This document shows positions 1-8,968 of a DNA stretch of 64,000 nt, piece by piece. The stretch lies in contig NZ_CP017661.1 in the NCBI RefSeq assembly GCF_016805985.1, positions 1,612,001-1,676,000 of the forward strand, written 5' to 3'. Numbering within the stretch: the stretch's first letter is position 1; each line of letters starts with the position of its first letter. The notes under the pieces were generated by a model. It did no database searches and had not been told where the DNA came from. It worked only from the letters and a program-made list of their open reading frames with translations. The position numbers and the translations under genes are program-made. Source of the DNA: Microbacterium sp. JZ31. GTDB lineage: Bacteria > Actinomycetota > Actinomycetes > Actinomycetales > Microbacteriaceae.

Positions 1-1
1 G

Positions 2-502
2 AAGATCGGCGCCCGCGCCTTCAACGCGCGCTCGGAGGAGCTCGAGGAGAAGGCGATGTTCCAGAAGGCGCTCCAGAAGCGTCGCGCGATCATCCCCTCC
101 AGCGGCTACTACGAGTGGCAGCAGCAGGCGGACGGCAAGATCCCCCACTTCATCCACCCGGCGGACGACTCTCCGCTGCTGTTCGCGGGACTGTACGAGT
201 GGTGGAAGGACCCCTCGAAGGCGGATGACGACCCGGACCGCTGGGTGCTGAGCTTCACGATCCTGACCCGCGATGCGATCGGCGAGCTGGGATCGATCCA
301 CGGCCGCATGCCGGTGTTCCTCGACGTCGATCACGCCGACGCCTGGCTCGACCCGACGATCGACTACCCGCGCGACGTGCTCGACGCGGCGGTCGACGCC
401 GCGCCGTACGTCGCCGAGACGCTCGTGCACCATCCGGTGGCGAAGGACGTCGGCAACGTGCGCAACAACTCCTCCGCGCTGATCGAGCCGCTCGCCTCCT
501 GA
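2..502 (+). CDS. SOS response-associated peptidase (SRAP/HMCES/YedK family), 5' end missing
   Basis: SRAP proteins crosslink to abasic sites in single-stranded DNA through an N-terminal cysteine and shield them from cleavage. The frame is open from base 2, so the true start and catalytic Cys2 lie upstream of the window; 166 residues are visible. The window begins inside the conserved NARSE motif, read as FNARSEE. Further on are SGYYEW, with the family's catalytic Glu, and IHGRMPV, with the conserved His-Arg-Met-Pro. The downstream peptidase appears to have its own promoter, so this gene probably ends its transcription unit. The family call is firm; nothing can be said about its promoter or an SOS box. 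Confidence 0.93.
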   Translation, partial: KIGARAFNARSEELEEKAMFQKALQKRRAIIPSSGYYEWQQQADGKIPHFIHPADDSPLLFAGLYEWWKDPSKADDDPDRWVLSFTILTRDAIGELGSIHGRMPVFLDVDHADAWLDPTIDYPRDVLDAAVDAAPYVAETLVHHPVAKDVGNVRNNSSALIEPLAS

Positions 503-542
503 GGCCACGGGGCGACGCGGGACGGAGTGGGACGGCACAAGG

Positions 543-548
543 GATACT
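543..548 (+). promoter_or_regulatory. -10 box (GATACT) of a probable leaderless promoter for the M18 peptidase
   Basis: GATACT ends 6 nt before the ATG at 555, and no Shine-Dalgarno-like run is present. A transcript starting at or next to the ATG fits the leaderless mRNAs common in actinobacteria. No good -35 box is visible. Confidence 0.45.
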
Positions 549-554
549 GGACGG

Positions 555-1844
555 ATGATCGCCGAACGTGTTCCCGACGATGCCCGTGCCCACATCGAGG
601 ACCTCGCCGCGTTCGTGACGGCGTCGCCGTCGTCGTATCACGCGGCCGCCGAGGTCGCACGCCGCGCCGAGGAGGCCGGGCACACGCGGATCATCGAGAC
701 CGAGGCCTGGGAGATCACGCCGGGCGGGCGCTACGTGGTGGTGCGCGACGGCTCGGTCGTCGTGTTCGCGCTGCCGGAGGACGCCGGCGCCACCACGCCG
801 TTCGCGATCGTCGGCGCGCACACCGACTCGCCCGGCTTCAAGCTCAAGCCGAAGCCGACGACGCACGGCCCCGGCGGCTGGTGGCAGCTCGGCCTCGAGG
901 TGTACGGCGGGCCGCTGCTGAACTCGTGGCTCGACCGCGAGCTCGAGCTCGCCGGCCGGGTCGTGACGCTCGCGGGCGACGAGCACCTCGTGCGCACGGG
1001 ATCGCTGTTGCGGATCCCGCAGCTCGCGATTCACCTCGACCGCGGCGTCAACGACGGTCTGACGCTCGACAAGCAGCGCCACACGCAGCCCGTGTGGGGC
1101 ATCGGGGACCCGGAGAGCGCCGACATCCTGCACACGCTCGCGGCGCGTGCGGGCATCGACGCGTCCGAGATCGGCGGCTTCGACATCGTCGTCGCCGACA
1201 CGCAGGAGCCGCGCGCCTTCGGGCACGGCCAGGAGCTGTTCGCGTCGGGCCGCTTGGACAACCTGCTGTCGACGCACGCGGGTCTTGTCGCGCAGCTGAA
1301 CGCGACGCCGCAGCGGTCCATCGCCGTCTTCGCGTCGTTCGATCACGAGGAGATCGGCAGCCAGTCCCGCTCGGGCGCTGCGGGGCCCTTCCTCGAGGAC
1401 GTGCTGCTGCGCATCTCCGGCGCGCTCGGTGCGGGGGACGCGGAACGCATGCAGGCGTTCGCGTCCTCGCTGCACGTCTCGAGCGACGTGGGTCACGCGG
1501 TGCACCCCAACTACCCCGAGCGCCACGACCCGGTCAACAAGCCCGTGGCGGGCGGCGGTCCGATCCTCAAGATCAACGCCAACCAGCGCTACGCGACGGA
1601 CGCCCACGGCGCTGCCGCGTGGAACGCCGCCTGTGCAGCCGCCGAGGTGCCCACGCAGGAGTTCGTGTCGAACAACGCCGTACCGTGCGGATCGACCATC
1701 GGCCCCATCACGGCCACGCGACTGGGCATCCGCACGGTCGACGTCGGCGTGCCGATCCTGTCGATGCACTCGGCGCGGGAGCTGACGGCGGTCGTCGACC
1801 CCTGGTACCTCTCGCGCGCCATGCACGCCATCCTCGCCCGCTGA
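555..1844 (+). CDS. M18 family aminopeptidase (aspartyl aminopeptidase-like)
   Basis: Cytosolic di-zinc aminopeptidase that removes N-terminal residues, typically acidic ones, from peptides. The 429-residue length is normal for M18. Metal-binding and catalytic signatures are present in order: GAHTDSPG near residue 90, the FDHEEIGS block with paired Glu near 262, SSDVGHAV near 310 and SMHSARE near 402. The ATG was chosen because a -10-like box lies 6 nt upstream and the next gene starts 1 nt after the stop. It is followed by a conserved protein with near-overlapping start, suggesting translational coupling. Substrate preference cannot be read from sequence. Confidence 0.93.
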   Translation: MIAERVPDDARAHIEDLAAFVTASPSSYHAAAEVARRAEEAGHTRIIETEAWEITPGGRYVVVRDGSVVVFALPEDAGATTPFAIVGAHTDSPGFKLKPKPTTHGPGGWWQLGLEVYGGPLLNSWLDRELELAGRVVTLAGDEHLVRTGSLLRIPQLAIHLDRGVNDGLTLDKQRHTQPVWGIGDPESADILHTLAARAGIDASEIGGFDIVVADTQEPRAFGHGQELFASGRLDNLLSTHAGLVAQLNATPQRSIAVFASFDHEEIGSQSRSGAAGPFLEDVLLRISGALGAGDAERMQAFASSLHVSSDVGHAVHPNYPERHDPVNKPVAGGGPILKINANQRYATDAHGAAAWNAACAAAEVPTQEFVSNNAVPCGSTIGPITATRLGIRTVDVGVPILSMHSARELTAVVDPWYLSRAMHAILAR

Positions 1845-1845
1845 C

Positions 1846-2793
1846 ATGCCCCCGCTCGCTGCCCGCCGGCCCGCCGTCCTCCCACTCAGGCGCCTTGAGC
1901 GGGACGAGTGGCGCGCCCGCGAGCAGGCGCACGCGCACCGCGCCGAGGCGCTGACGGCCGAGCACCGCGCGCGAGCCGCGCGCGGCGAGAAGCATCCGGT
2001 GTGGGACTTCCTGTTCACCTACTACTCGTACAAGCCGGCGACGCTGCGCCGCTGGCACCCGGGACCGCGCGTCGAGCTCGCCGACGCGGCGGAACGTCTC
2101 GCATGGCGCTGGTACGCGACCGGATCGGATGCCGCGGCGGCCGTGGTCGACGGCGACGCGTTCGCGCGCGAGAAGGCGGGCCTCGCACGGCTCATCGAGA
2201 TCATGCTGCGGCGCACGGCCGACCGGCCGGGCCGATTCGACTGCTTCGGATTGCATGAATGGGCCATGGTGTACCGACAGGGCGACCACCGTCACCCCGT
2301 GCCCCTGCGGCTCGGACAGGACGGCTCGGACGCGGTCGTCGAGACGCACGACCTGAAGTGCACGCACTACGACGCGTTCCGCTTCTTCACGCCCGACGCC
2401 GTGCCGCGCAACCAGCTCGTCCCGACGCGTGACACGCAGCCCGCGCTCGATCAGCCCGGGTGCCTGCACGCCGGCATGGACGTGTACAAATGGGCCGTCA
2501 AGCTCGGCCCGCTGGTGCCCGGCGACCTGCTGCTCGACGCCTTCGAGCTGGCGCGCGACGTCCGCCGGCTCGACATGGAGGCGGCGCCGTACGACCTCGC
2601 CGAATGGGGCTTCGGCGCCGTGCGCATCGAGACGCCCGAGGGCAAGGCGGAGTACGTGCGGCGTCAGCGCGCGCTCGCCGAGCGCGGCAACGCGCTGCGG
2701 CGACGGATCCTCGACGCCTGGGCGCCGGAAGCTCACGCCGAGCGGCGCGCGGCTGAATCGATCGCGCACGCCGCGACGACCCCCGCCGCGTAG
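1846..2793 (+). CDS. conserved actinobacterial protein, often labelled 3-methyladenine DNA glycosylase
   Basis: A 315-residue soluble protein starting 1 nt after the M18 stop codon, so the two are probably co-translated. It carries the block WDFLFTYYSYKP followed by RRWHPG near residue 45-70, and later a CFGLHEWAMVY block and THYDAFRFF. Close homologues in actinobacteria are commonly named 3-methyladenine DNA glycosylase, but I see no helix-hairpin-helix motif or known glycosylase fold signature, so I treat that name as unproven. The aromatic-rich conserved blocks suggest an enzyme. Its 3' end overlaps the convergent DUF2809 gene by 61 bp. Confidence 0.8.
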   Translation: MPPLAARRPAVLPLRRLERDEWRAREQAHAHRAEALTAEHRARAARGEKHPVWDFLFTYYSYKPATLRRWHPGPRVELADAAERLAWRWYATGSDAAAAVVDGDAFAREKAGLARLIEIMLRRTADRPGRFDCFGLHEWAMVYRQGDHRHPVPLRLGQDGSDAVVETHDLKCTHYDAFRFFTPDAVPRNQLVPTRDTQPALDQPGCLHAGMDVYKWAVKLGPLVPGDLLLDAFELARDVRRLDMEAAPYDLAEWGFGAVRIETPEGKAEYVRRQRALAERGNALRRRILDAWAPEAHAERRAAESIAHAATTPAA

Positions 2794-3143
2794 AGCAGCA
2801 GATCCTGTGGCGCGAACACCGAGCCGAACACGACCACCAAGGGCGGGAACGAGGCCGCCCACGACGCCGGCAGCGCCGTGAGCTGAAGCAGCTCGACGAA
2901 CGCGCACCATGCGTACGCTCCGATCGCCACCCGCCATCCCCTCGCGCGCGGGACGAGGGAGACGCCCAGGAGGTAGACGAGAGCGGCGTACAGTGCGTCG
3001 CCCGCGGCGTCGGACAGGGGTCCCTCCGGCGCGAGCAGGTGCGTCGCGAGGCCGGCCGCCACCACGAGCGCCCCCGCCGCCGCCGCGAGAGCCCGCCTCC
3101 GCGCGACGCGGGGCGGACGGCGCGTCTCCTGCCTCGCGATCAC
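2733..3143 (-). CDS. DUF2809 family membrane protein
   Basis: 136 residues with four hydrophobic segments: an N-terminal one after a basic leader, one around LYAALVYLLGVSL, one around AYAWCAFVELLQL, and a C-terminal one. The core EPLSDAAGDALYA-like turn, the FVELLQL helix and the ending LLLYAAGV match the small DUF2809 membrane proteins, whose function is unknown. It is convergent with the preceding gene and shares 61 bp with it; both reading frames look real, so the overlap is probably genuine. Confidence 0.82.
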   Translation of the reverse strand: MIARQETRRPPRVARRRALAAAAGALVVAAGLATHLLAPEGPLSDAAGDALYAALVYLLGVSLVPRARGWRVAIGAYAWCAFVELLQLTALPASWAASFPPLVVVFGSVFAPQDLLLYAAGVVAACAIDSAARRSA

Positions 3144-3384
3144 CCCGCGACTCTAGACGACGACCGGCGAAGGACCCGGTGCGGCGCCACACATCGCCCC
3201 GTGAGATTGCGCTTATGTAAACAGATCGCTCAACTCAAGGCGTGGCATTCGTCACACCGTCAGGCGTGTGCGAGGATCACGAATCATGCGCCTCCCCACC
3301 GGCGCACTCCCGATCGCGCACCGCCCGCCGTGCTTTGGCGCCTCGAGCGGTGCTGCGATCCGCAATCCAGAAAGAGGCACAATC

Positions 3385-5031
3385 ATGGCTTCCCTCAGTA
3401 AGTCGAAGCGCTCACGCGCTCTCGTCGTCGCGGTTCCCGCCGTCGCGGCGCTGGCCCTCGCCGGCTGCGCGGCCGGCGGCAACGGAGACGGCGGCGACGG
3501 CGGCGGCGGCGCGGCCGCCGGCGACAACCTGATCCTGGTCGGCACCACCGACAAGGTCACGACGCTCGACCCGGCCGGCTCGTACGACAACGGCTCCCTC
3601 GCGGTGCAGACGCAGGTCTTCCCGTACCTCGTGAACACCGACTACAACAGCACCGAGGTCGTGCCGGACCTGGCCGAGACGGCCGAGTTCACCTCGCCCA
3701 CGCAGTACACGGTGACGCTGCCCGAGGGCCTCAAGTGGGCCAACGGCAACGACCTCACGTCGAGCGACGTGAAGTTCTCGTTCGACCGCAACATCGCGAT
3801 CGCCGACCCGAACGGCGCCTCGTCGCTGCTCTACAACCTCGAGTCGGTCGAGACGCCCGACGAGACGACCGTCGTGTTCAACCTGAAGACCGAGAACGAC
3901 CAGGTCTTCCCGTTCATCCTGACGAGCTTCCCCGGCGCGATCGTGGACGAGGACGTCTTCTCCGCCACGGAGATCACGCCCGACCAGGAGATCGTGGACG
4001 CGAACGCCTTCGCCGGTCCGTACACGATCACCTCGTGGCAGTTCAACGAGACCGTGGAGTTCACGCCCTACGCCGACTACCAGGGCCTGCTCGACGCCGC
4101 GGCCAACGACGGCGTCATCCTGAACTACTACTCGGAGTCGTCGAACCTGAAGCTCGCCGTGCAGCAGGGTGACGTCGACGTCGCCTACCGCAGCCTCGCG
4201 CCGACCGACGTCGAGGACCTCGGCGGCGACGAGAACCTGACGGTGCACGAGGGCCCCGGCGGCGAGATCCGCTACATCGTGTTCAACTTCAACACGCAGC
4301 CGTACGGCGCCGAGACGCCGGAGGCCGACGAGGCGAAGGCCCTCGCCGTGCGCCAGGCCGTCGCGTCGCTCGTCGACCGCGAGGCGATCAGCGACCAGGT
4401 CTACAACGGCACCTACACGCCGCTGTACTCGTACGTGCCCGAGGGCTTCACCGGCGCGACCGAGGTGCTGAAGGACCTGTACGGCGACGGCGACGGCGGC
4501 CCGGACGCCGCGAAGGCCGCCGAGCTGCTGGAGGCCGCGGGCGTCGAGACCCCCGTCGCGCTCAGCCTGCAGTACAGCCCCGACCACTACGGCCCGAACT
4601 CGGGTGACGAGTACGCGATGGTCGAGGAGCAGCTCGAGGCCGACGGCCTGTTCGACGTCGACCTGAAGTCGACCGAGTGGGTGCAGTACTCCGAGGACCG
4701 CACCGCCGACGTGTACCCCGCGTACCAGCTCGGCTGGTTCCCGGACTACTCGGACGCCGACAACTACCTGTCGCCGTTCTTCCAGACCGAGAACTTCCTC
4801 GGCAACCACTACTCGAACCCCGAGGTCGACGAGCTGATCCTCCAGCAGGCGGTGACGCCGGACGCCGACGAGCGCACCGGACTGATCGAGGAGATCCAGG
4901 CGAAGGTGGCCGAGGACCTCTCGACCGTGCCGCTGCTGCAGGGCGCCCAGACGCTCGTCAGCTCGGCCGACATCGACGGCGTCGTGCTCGACGCCTCGTT
5001 CAAGCTGCGCTTCGCGCCGCTGACGCGCTGA
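3385..5031 (+). CDS. ABC transporter substrate-binding lipoprotein, peptide/opine/nickel type (family 5)
   Basis: Extracellular solute receptor of a Dpp/Opp-like importer. The 548-residue protein starts with a lysine/arginine-rich signal peptide and the lipobox LAGC, giving lipidated Cys28, followed by a Gly/Asp-rich linker. The mature part begins DNLILVGTTDKVTTLDPA, typical of SBP_bac_5 proteins. The ATG at 3385 is preferred over an upstream ATG at 3268 because AAAGAGG lies just before it and only this start gives a proper signal peptide. The next two genes encode its permeases and the third the ATPase. The ligand is probably a peptide, but nothing fixes it. Confidence 0.93.
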   Translation: MASLSKSKRSRALVVAVPAVAALALAGCAAGGNGDGGDGGGGAAAGDNLILVGTTDKVTTLDPAGSYDNGSLAVQTQVFPYLVNTDYNSTEVVPDLAETAEFTSPTQYTVTLPEGLKWANGNDLTSSDVKFSFDRNIAIADPNGASSLLYNLESVETPDETTVVFNLKTENDQVFPFILTSFPGAIVDEDVFSATEITPDQEIVDANAFAGPYTITSWQFNETVEFTPYADYQGLLDAAANDGVILNYYSESSNLKLAVQQGDVDVAYRSLAPTDVEDLGGDENLTVHEGPGGEIRYIVFNFNTQPYGAETPEADEAKALAVRQAVASLVDREAISDQVYNGTYTPLYSYVPEGFTGATEVLKDLYGDGDGGPDAAKAAELLEAAGVETPVALSLQYSPDHYGPNSGDEYAMVEEQLEADGLFDVDLKSTEWVQYSEDRTADVYPAYQLGWFPDYSDADNYLSPFFQTENFLGNHYSNPEVDELILQQAVTPDADERTGLIEEIQAKVAEDLSTVPLLQGAQTLVSSADIDGVVLDASFKLRFAPLTR

Positions 5032-5038
5032 CACGAAC

Positions 5039-5072
5039 GAAAGGGGCGGCCTCCCGCGAGGCCGCCCCTTTC
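5039..5072 (+). terminator. strong hairpin between binding-protein and permease genes (attenuator/terminator)
   Basis: A 14-bp perfect stem (5039-5052 with 5059-5072) and a 6-nt loop begins 8 nt after the lipoprotein stop codon. No long U-run follows. Because the permeases lie downstream on the same strand, it probably terminates or stabilises part of the transcript so that the binding protein is made in excess, as seen in many ABC importer operons. Confidence 0.7.
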
Positions 5073-5109
5073 CGTGGACTGACGAGACCCGAACCGTGAG
5101 GATCCATCC

Positions 5110-6207
5110 GTGACCGATACGACGACGGCCGACCCGGCCGCCGCGCCGCCCGCCTCCGCCGGAGCGACGCGCCGCGCGCGAGCCGGCGGATCGCTGGGCC
5201 GCTACATCCTGATCCGCTTCCTGCTGATCTTCCCGACCGTGTTCATCCTGGTGACCACGGTGTTCCTCTTCATGCGGCTGACGGGCGATCCGCTCACCGC
5301 CGCCCTCGGCGGCCGCCTGCCCGCCGACCAGCTCGCCGAGCGCATCCACGCCGCGGGCTACGACCGGCCGCTGATCGTGCAGTACCTGGAGTACCTCGGG
5401 CAGATCTTCACCGGGAACTTCGGCACGACCATCACGGACAACCAGCGCGTGTCCGACGTGCTGCTGCGGTACGGCGGCGCGACGCTCGAGCTCGCGTTCT
5501 ATGCGCTGATCATCGCCTTCCTCGTCGGCATCCCGCTCGGCATGGTCGCCGCCGCGGTGCGCGACCGCTGGGGCGACGCCGTGCTGCGCGTGTTCGCGAT
5601 CCTCTGCTACGCCACCCCGGTCTTCTTCGCGGGCCTGCTGCTGAAGCTCATCTTCTCGGTGTGGCTCGGTGTGCTGCCCACCTCCGGACGCGCCTCGCCG
5701 CGCGTGGAGATCAGCCTGGGCCGCATCGACTCGCCCACCGGCATCTACCTGATCGACGCGATCCGCGCCGGCAATCCGAACGCGATCGCCGACGTGCTGT
5801 CCCACGCGCTTCTTCCCGGCCTGGCGCTCGGCCTGCTGACGGCCGGCGTGTTTCTGCGCCTCGTGCGCACGAACGTGATCGGCACACTGTCCATGCCGTA
5901 CATCGACGCGGCGCGCTCGCGGGGCGTGTCCGAGCCGCGTCTCGTCCGCAAGCACGCGTACAAGCCCGCCCTGATCCCGATCATCACGGTGATCGGCATG
6001 CAGATCGCGATGCTGCTGGGCGGTGCGGTGCTGACGGAGACCACATTCGAGTGGCAGGGACTGGGCTTCCAGCTCGCCCACTATCTGGGCGCGCGCGACT
6101 TCGTCGCCGTGCAGGGCATCGTCGCCCTGCTGGCCGTGATCGTCGCCGTCACGAACTTCGTCGTCGACATCATCGCGGCGCTCATCGACCCGAGGGTGAG
6201 GTACTGA
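5110..6207 (+). CDS. ABC transporter permease, DppB-type
   Basis: First membrane subunit of the family-5 importer. 365 residues, starting at a GTG. After about 30 disordered residues comes the first helix (IRFLLIFPTVFILVTTVF), then LTGDPL and a large external loop, five further membrane segments, and the EAA-like loop AARSRGVSEPRLVRKHAYK that contacts the ATPase. It ends IDPRVRY, the usual C-terminus of this family. One base separates it from the DppC-type gene. The start is the first in-frame start after the hairpin; later starts would remove only the variable N-terminus. Confidence 0.93.
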   Translation: MTDTTTADPAAAPPASAGATRRARAGGSLGRYILIRFLLIFPTVFILVTTVFLFMRLTGDPLTAALGGRLPADQLAERIHAAGYDRPLIVQYLEYLGQIFTGNFGTTITDNQRVSDVLLRYGGATLELAFYALIIAFLVGIPLGMVAAAVRDRWGDAVLRVFAILCYATPVFFAGLLLKLIFSVWLGVLPTSGRASPRVEISLGRIDSPTGIYLIDAIRAGNPNAIADVLSHALLPGLALGLLTAGVFLRLVRTNVIGTLSMPYIDAARSRGVSEPRLVRKHAYKPALIPIITVIGMQIAMLLGGAVLTETTFEWQGLGFQLAHYLGARDFVAVQGIVALLAVIVAVTNFVVDIIAALIDPRVRY

Positions 6208-6208
6208 C

Positions 6209-7219
6209 ATGGCCCCGGAAACCACCTCGCGCCTACGCGCGCTCCTGCTGCGCCTGCCCGTCGTCCACCAGTACCGCCAGTCGGTCGGCCTGCAGCGCGG
6301 CATGCTCACCGCGGGCCTGGTCATCTGCGGCGTGTTCGTGCTCACGGCCATCCTGGCTCCGGTCATCGCGCCGTACGGCTTCGCGCAGCTGTCGGTCGAC
6401 GGCGAGCGGTTCGGCTCGCAGCAGCCGCCGAGCGCCGAGCACCTGCTCGGCACCACGGTCGGCGGCTTCGATGTGCTCTCGCGCGTGATCTGGGGCACGC
6501 AGACGGCCCTCATGGTGATCGTGATCGCGGTCGCCCTGTCGATCTTCCTCGGCATCCTGCTCGGCCTCCTCTCCGGCTACTTCGGCGGCTGGCTCGACAG
6601 GGTGCTCGTGGTGATCGCGGACGCCATCTTCGCGTTCCCGACGCTGCTCCTGGCGATCGTCGCGGCGATCGTCATCTCGGGCGGGCAGTCCGACCTGTGG
6701 GGCGGCATCCTCGCGGCGGCGATCTCGATCACGGTCGTGTTCATCCCGCAGTACTTCCGCGTGATCCGCGCGGAGACGATCCGGATCAAGGCCGAGGCGT
6801 TCGTCGAGTCGGCGCAGGTCATCGGCGCCTCGACCTCGCGCGTGATGTTCCGCCACGTGCTGCGCAACGCCACGCGCACGCTGCCGCTGATCTTTACGCT
6901 CAACGCCTCGGAGGCGATCCTGACGCTCGCGGGCCTCGGCTTCCTGGGCTTCGGCATCGAGCCGACGCAGGCGGCGGAGTGGGGCTACGACCTGAACCGG
7001 TCGATCGCGGACGTCACGAGCGGCATCTGGTGGACGTCGGTCTTCCCCGGCGCCGCGATCGTACTGATCGTGCTCGGCATCACGCTCGTCGGCGAGAGCC
7101 TGAACGACCTCGCCGACCCGCGCCTGCGCACCCGCCGGCGCGCTGCCGCGGCGACCCCCGCGGACGCGGCGGCCGCGACGACGCCCATCGCGCGTCAGGA
7201 CCTCGGAGAGGTGGAGTGA
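6209..7219 (+). CDS. ABC transporter permease, DppC-type
   Basis: Second membrane subunit of the importer, 336 residues. An N-terminal helix (LTAGLVICGVFVLTAILAPVIAPYG) is followed by the family's LLGTTVGGFDVLSRVIWGTQTAL block, a multi-helix permease domain and the EAA-like loop ESAQVIGASTSRVMFRHVL. A variable Ala-rich cytoplasmic tail ends the protein. The stop codon overlaps the ATG of the ATPase gene (TGATG), so the two are translationally coupled. Confidence 0.93.
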   Translation: MAPETTSRLRALLLRLPVVHQYRQSVGLQRGMLTAGLVICGVFVLTAILAPVIAPYGFAQLSVDGERFGSQQPPSAEHLLGTTVGGFDVLSRVIWGTQTALMVIVIAVALSIFLGILLGLLSGYFGGWLDRVLVVIADAIFAFPTLLLAIVAAIVISGGQSDLWGGILAAAISITVVFIPQYFRVIRAETIRIKAEAFVESAQVIGASTSRVMFRHVLRNATRTLPLIFTLNASEAILTLAGLGFLGFGIEPTQAAEWGYDLNRSIADVTSGIWWTSVFPGAAIVLIVLGITLVGESLNDLADPRLRTRRRAAAATPADAAAATTPIARQDLGEVE

Positions 7220-8865
7220 TGACACGTCCCGCTACACAGGAGCACGCGGTCGAGATCCGGGATCTGCGGATCACGTTCGCCACCGACGGCGGCGACGTCG
7301 CGGCCGTGAAGGGCATCGACCTCGACGTGCGGCCGGGCGAGGTGCTCGCCGTGGTCGGCGAGTCCGGGTCGGGCAAGACCGTCACGGCCCGCAGCATCCT
7401 GGGTCTGCTCCCCGAGACCGCTCGCCTCGACGGCGCCGTCCTGCTGAACGGCACCGACGTCGTGCCGCTGCCGTCCAAGCGCCTGCGCGAGCTGCGCGGC
7501 ACCGAGGCGGCGATGATCTTCCAGGAGCCGATGACGGCGCTCAACCCGGTCTACACCGTGGGCTGGCAGATCGCGGAGGGCCTGCGTGCGCACGGGCAGA
7601 TCTCCCTAAAGGACGCCCGTGCCAAGGCCATCGACATCCTGCGCCGCGTCGGCATCCCCGATCCCGAGAAGCGGGTCGACGACTACCCGCACCAGTTCTC
7701 GGGCGGGCAGAAGCAGCGCATCGTGATCGCGCAGGCGCTCGCGCTCGACCCGGCCGTGATCATCGCGGACGAGCCGACGACCGCGCTGGATGTGACCGTG
7801 CAGGCCGAGATCCTGGACCTGCTGCGCCTGTGCCGCGACGAGTTCGGCACCGCGATCCTGCTGATCACGCACAACATGGGCGTCGTGGCCGACCTCGCCG
7901 ACAGGGTGGCCGTGATGTACCTCGGCGACATCGTGGAGACGGCTCCCGCGACCGAGCTGTTCGCCGCGCCGCGCCACGAGTACACGCGGCGCCTGCTGGG
8001 CGCCGTGCCGCGGCTGGAGATCGCCGACCGCGCCTTCACGGGCGACGCGGCGGCCGAGCCGATCGTGCAGGCGCGCGGACTCGAGATCGAGTACCCGGGA
8101 CGGCTCGGTCGCAAGGCCTTCAAGGCCGTGCAGGCCGCGGACTTCGAGATCCGCCCGGGCGAGGTGCTGGGGCTGGTCGGCGAGTCCGGGTCTGGCAAGA
8201 CCACGATCGGCCGCGCGATCGCGGGCCTGGCCCCCGTGACGGGCGGATCGCTGCGCGTGCTCGGTCATGAGATGCTCGGGATGCGCGAGCGCGCGTTCCG
8301 CGCCAAGCGTCGCGAGCTCGGCTTCGTGTTCCAGGACCCCGCGTCGAGCTTCAATCCGCTCCTGACGATCGCGCAGTGCGTCGCCGAGCCGTTCGTCGTG
8401 CACGGCATCGCCAAGAACGCGGCCGACGCGCGGGATCGCGTCGACGAGCTGCTGGAGGCCGTGCAGCTGCCGGCCGATTTCGGCGACCGGTACCCGCACG
8501 AGCTGTCGGGCGGTCAGCGGCAGCGCGCCTCGCTCGCGCGCGCGCTCGCCCTCGACCCCAAGCTGCTGATCGCGGACGAGCCGACCAGCGCGCTCGACGT
8601 GTCGGTGCAGGCGCGCGTGCTCGACCTGTTCACCGAGCTGCAGGAGCGCTTCGGATTCGCGGCGCTGTTCATCACGCACGACCTCGCGGTCGTCGACCTG
8701 CTCGCGCACCGCGTGGTCGTGCTGCATCAGGGGCGCATCGCCGAGCAGGGACCGACCGCGCAGGTGCTGGGCGACCCGCGGGATGCCTACACCCGGCGGC
8801 TGATCGCGTCGCTGCCCGTGCCGGATCCCGTGGAGCAGGCCGCGCGTCGCGCCGCGCGCGGCTGA
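7219..8865 (+). CDS. fused double ABC ATPase (DppD-DppF type)
   Basis: One polypeptide of 548 residues carries both nucleotide-binding domains of the importer. Each half has the full set of motifs: Walker A GESGSGKT (near residues 50 and 318), signatures FSGGQKQR and LSGGQRQR, Walker B IIADEP and LIADEP, and switch His in ITHNMG and ITHDLA. The first half ends in the RRLLGAVPRL oligopeptide-family C-terminal region, the second in RRLIASLPVPDP. A more distal in-frame start exists far upstream but lies inside the permease gene; the ATG at 7219 overlaps the permease stop. With the lipoprotein and two permeases it completes an importer. Confidence 0.95.
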   Translation: MTRPATQEHAVEIRDLRITFATDGGDVAAVKGIDLDVRPGEVLAVVGESGSGKTVTARSILGLLPETARLDGAVLLNGTDVVPLPSKRLRELRGTEAAMIFQEPMTALNPVYTVGWQIAEGLRAHGQISLKDARAKAIDILRRVGIPDPEKRVDDYPHQFSGGQKQRIVIAQALALDPAVIIADEPTTALDVTVQAEILDLLRLCRDEFGTAILLITHNMGVVADLADRVAVMYLGDIVETAPATELFAAPRHEYTRRLLGAVPRLEIADRAFTGDAAAEPIVQARGLEIEYPGRLGRKAFKAVQAADFEIRPGEVLGLVGESGSGKTTIGRAIAGLAPVTGGSLRVLGHEMLGMRERAFRAKRRELGFVFQDPASSFNPLLTIAQCVAEPFVVHGIAKNAADARDRVDELLEAVQLPADFGDRYPHELSGGQRQRASLARALALDPKLLIADEPTSALDVSVQARVLDLFTELQERFGFAALFITHDLAVVDLLAHRVVVLHQGRIAEQGPTAQVLGDPRDAYTRRLIASLPVPDPVEQAARRAARG

Positions 8866-8882
8866 CCCGCAGCACTCCCGCC

Positions 8883-8917
8883 GCCGCCGCCGAAGACCCC
8901 TCGGGCTCGGCGGCGGC
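8883..8917 (+). terminator. GC hairpin after the ABC importer operon
   Basis: An 11-bp perfect stem (8883-8893 with 8907-8917) with a 13-nt loop lies 17 nt after the ATPase stop. There is no U-tract, so termination is plausible but not assured. Confidence 0.4.
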
Positions 8918-8968
8918 GCGCTGCCCGGCGGGTTCGCCGAGTCCGATCCGCTGCGGCAGGATCGACCC

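Noticed and set aside
255..2018. 587-codon minus-strand open frame opposite the M18 aminopeptidase
   Set aside because: Its translation is Arg/Ala/Gly-rich without any domain; it is a shadow of the GC-rich gene on the other strand.
1846..2793. Naming the conserved protein a 3-methyladenine DNA glycosylase
   Set aside because: This label is common in databases for homologues, but no glycosylase motif is visible; only the conserved-protein call is supported.
3412..6555. 1047-codon minus-strand open frame across the ABC importer genes
   Set aside because: Arg/Asp/His-rich low-complexity translation and covers three well-supported genes; GC-skew artefact.
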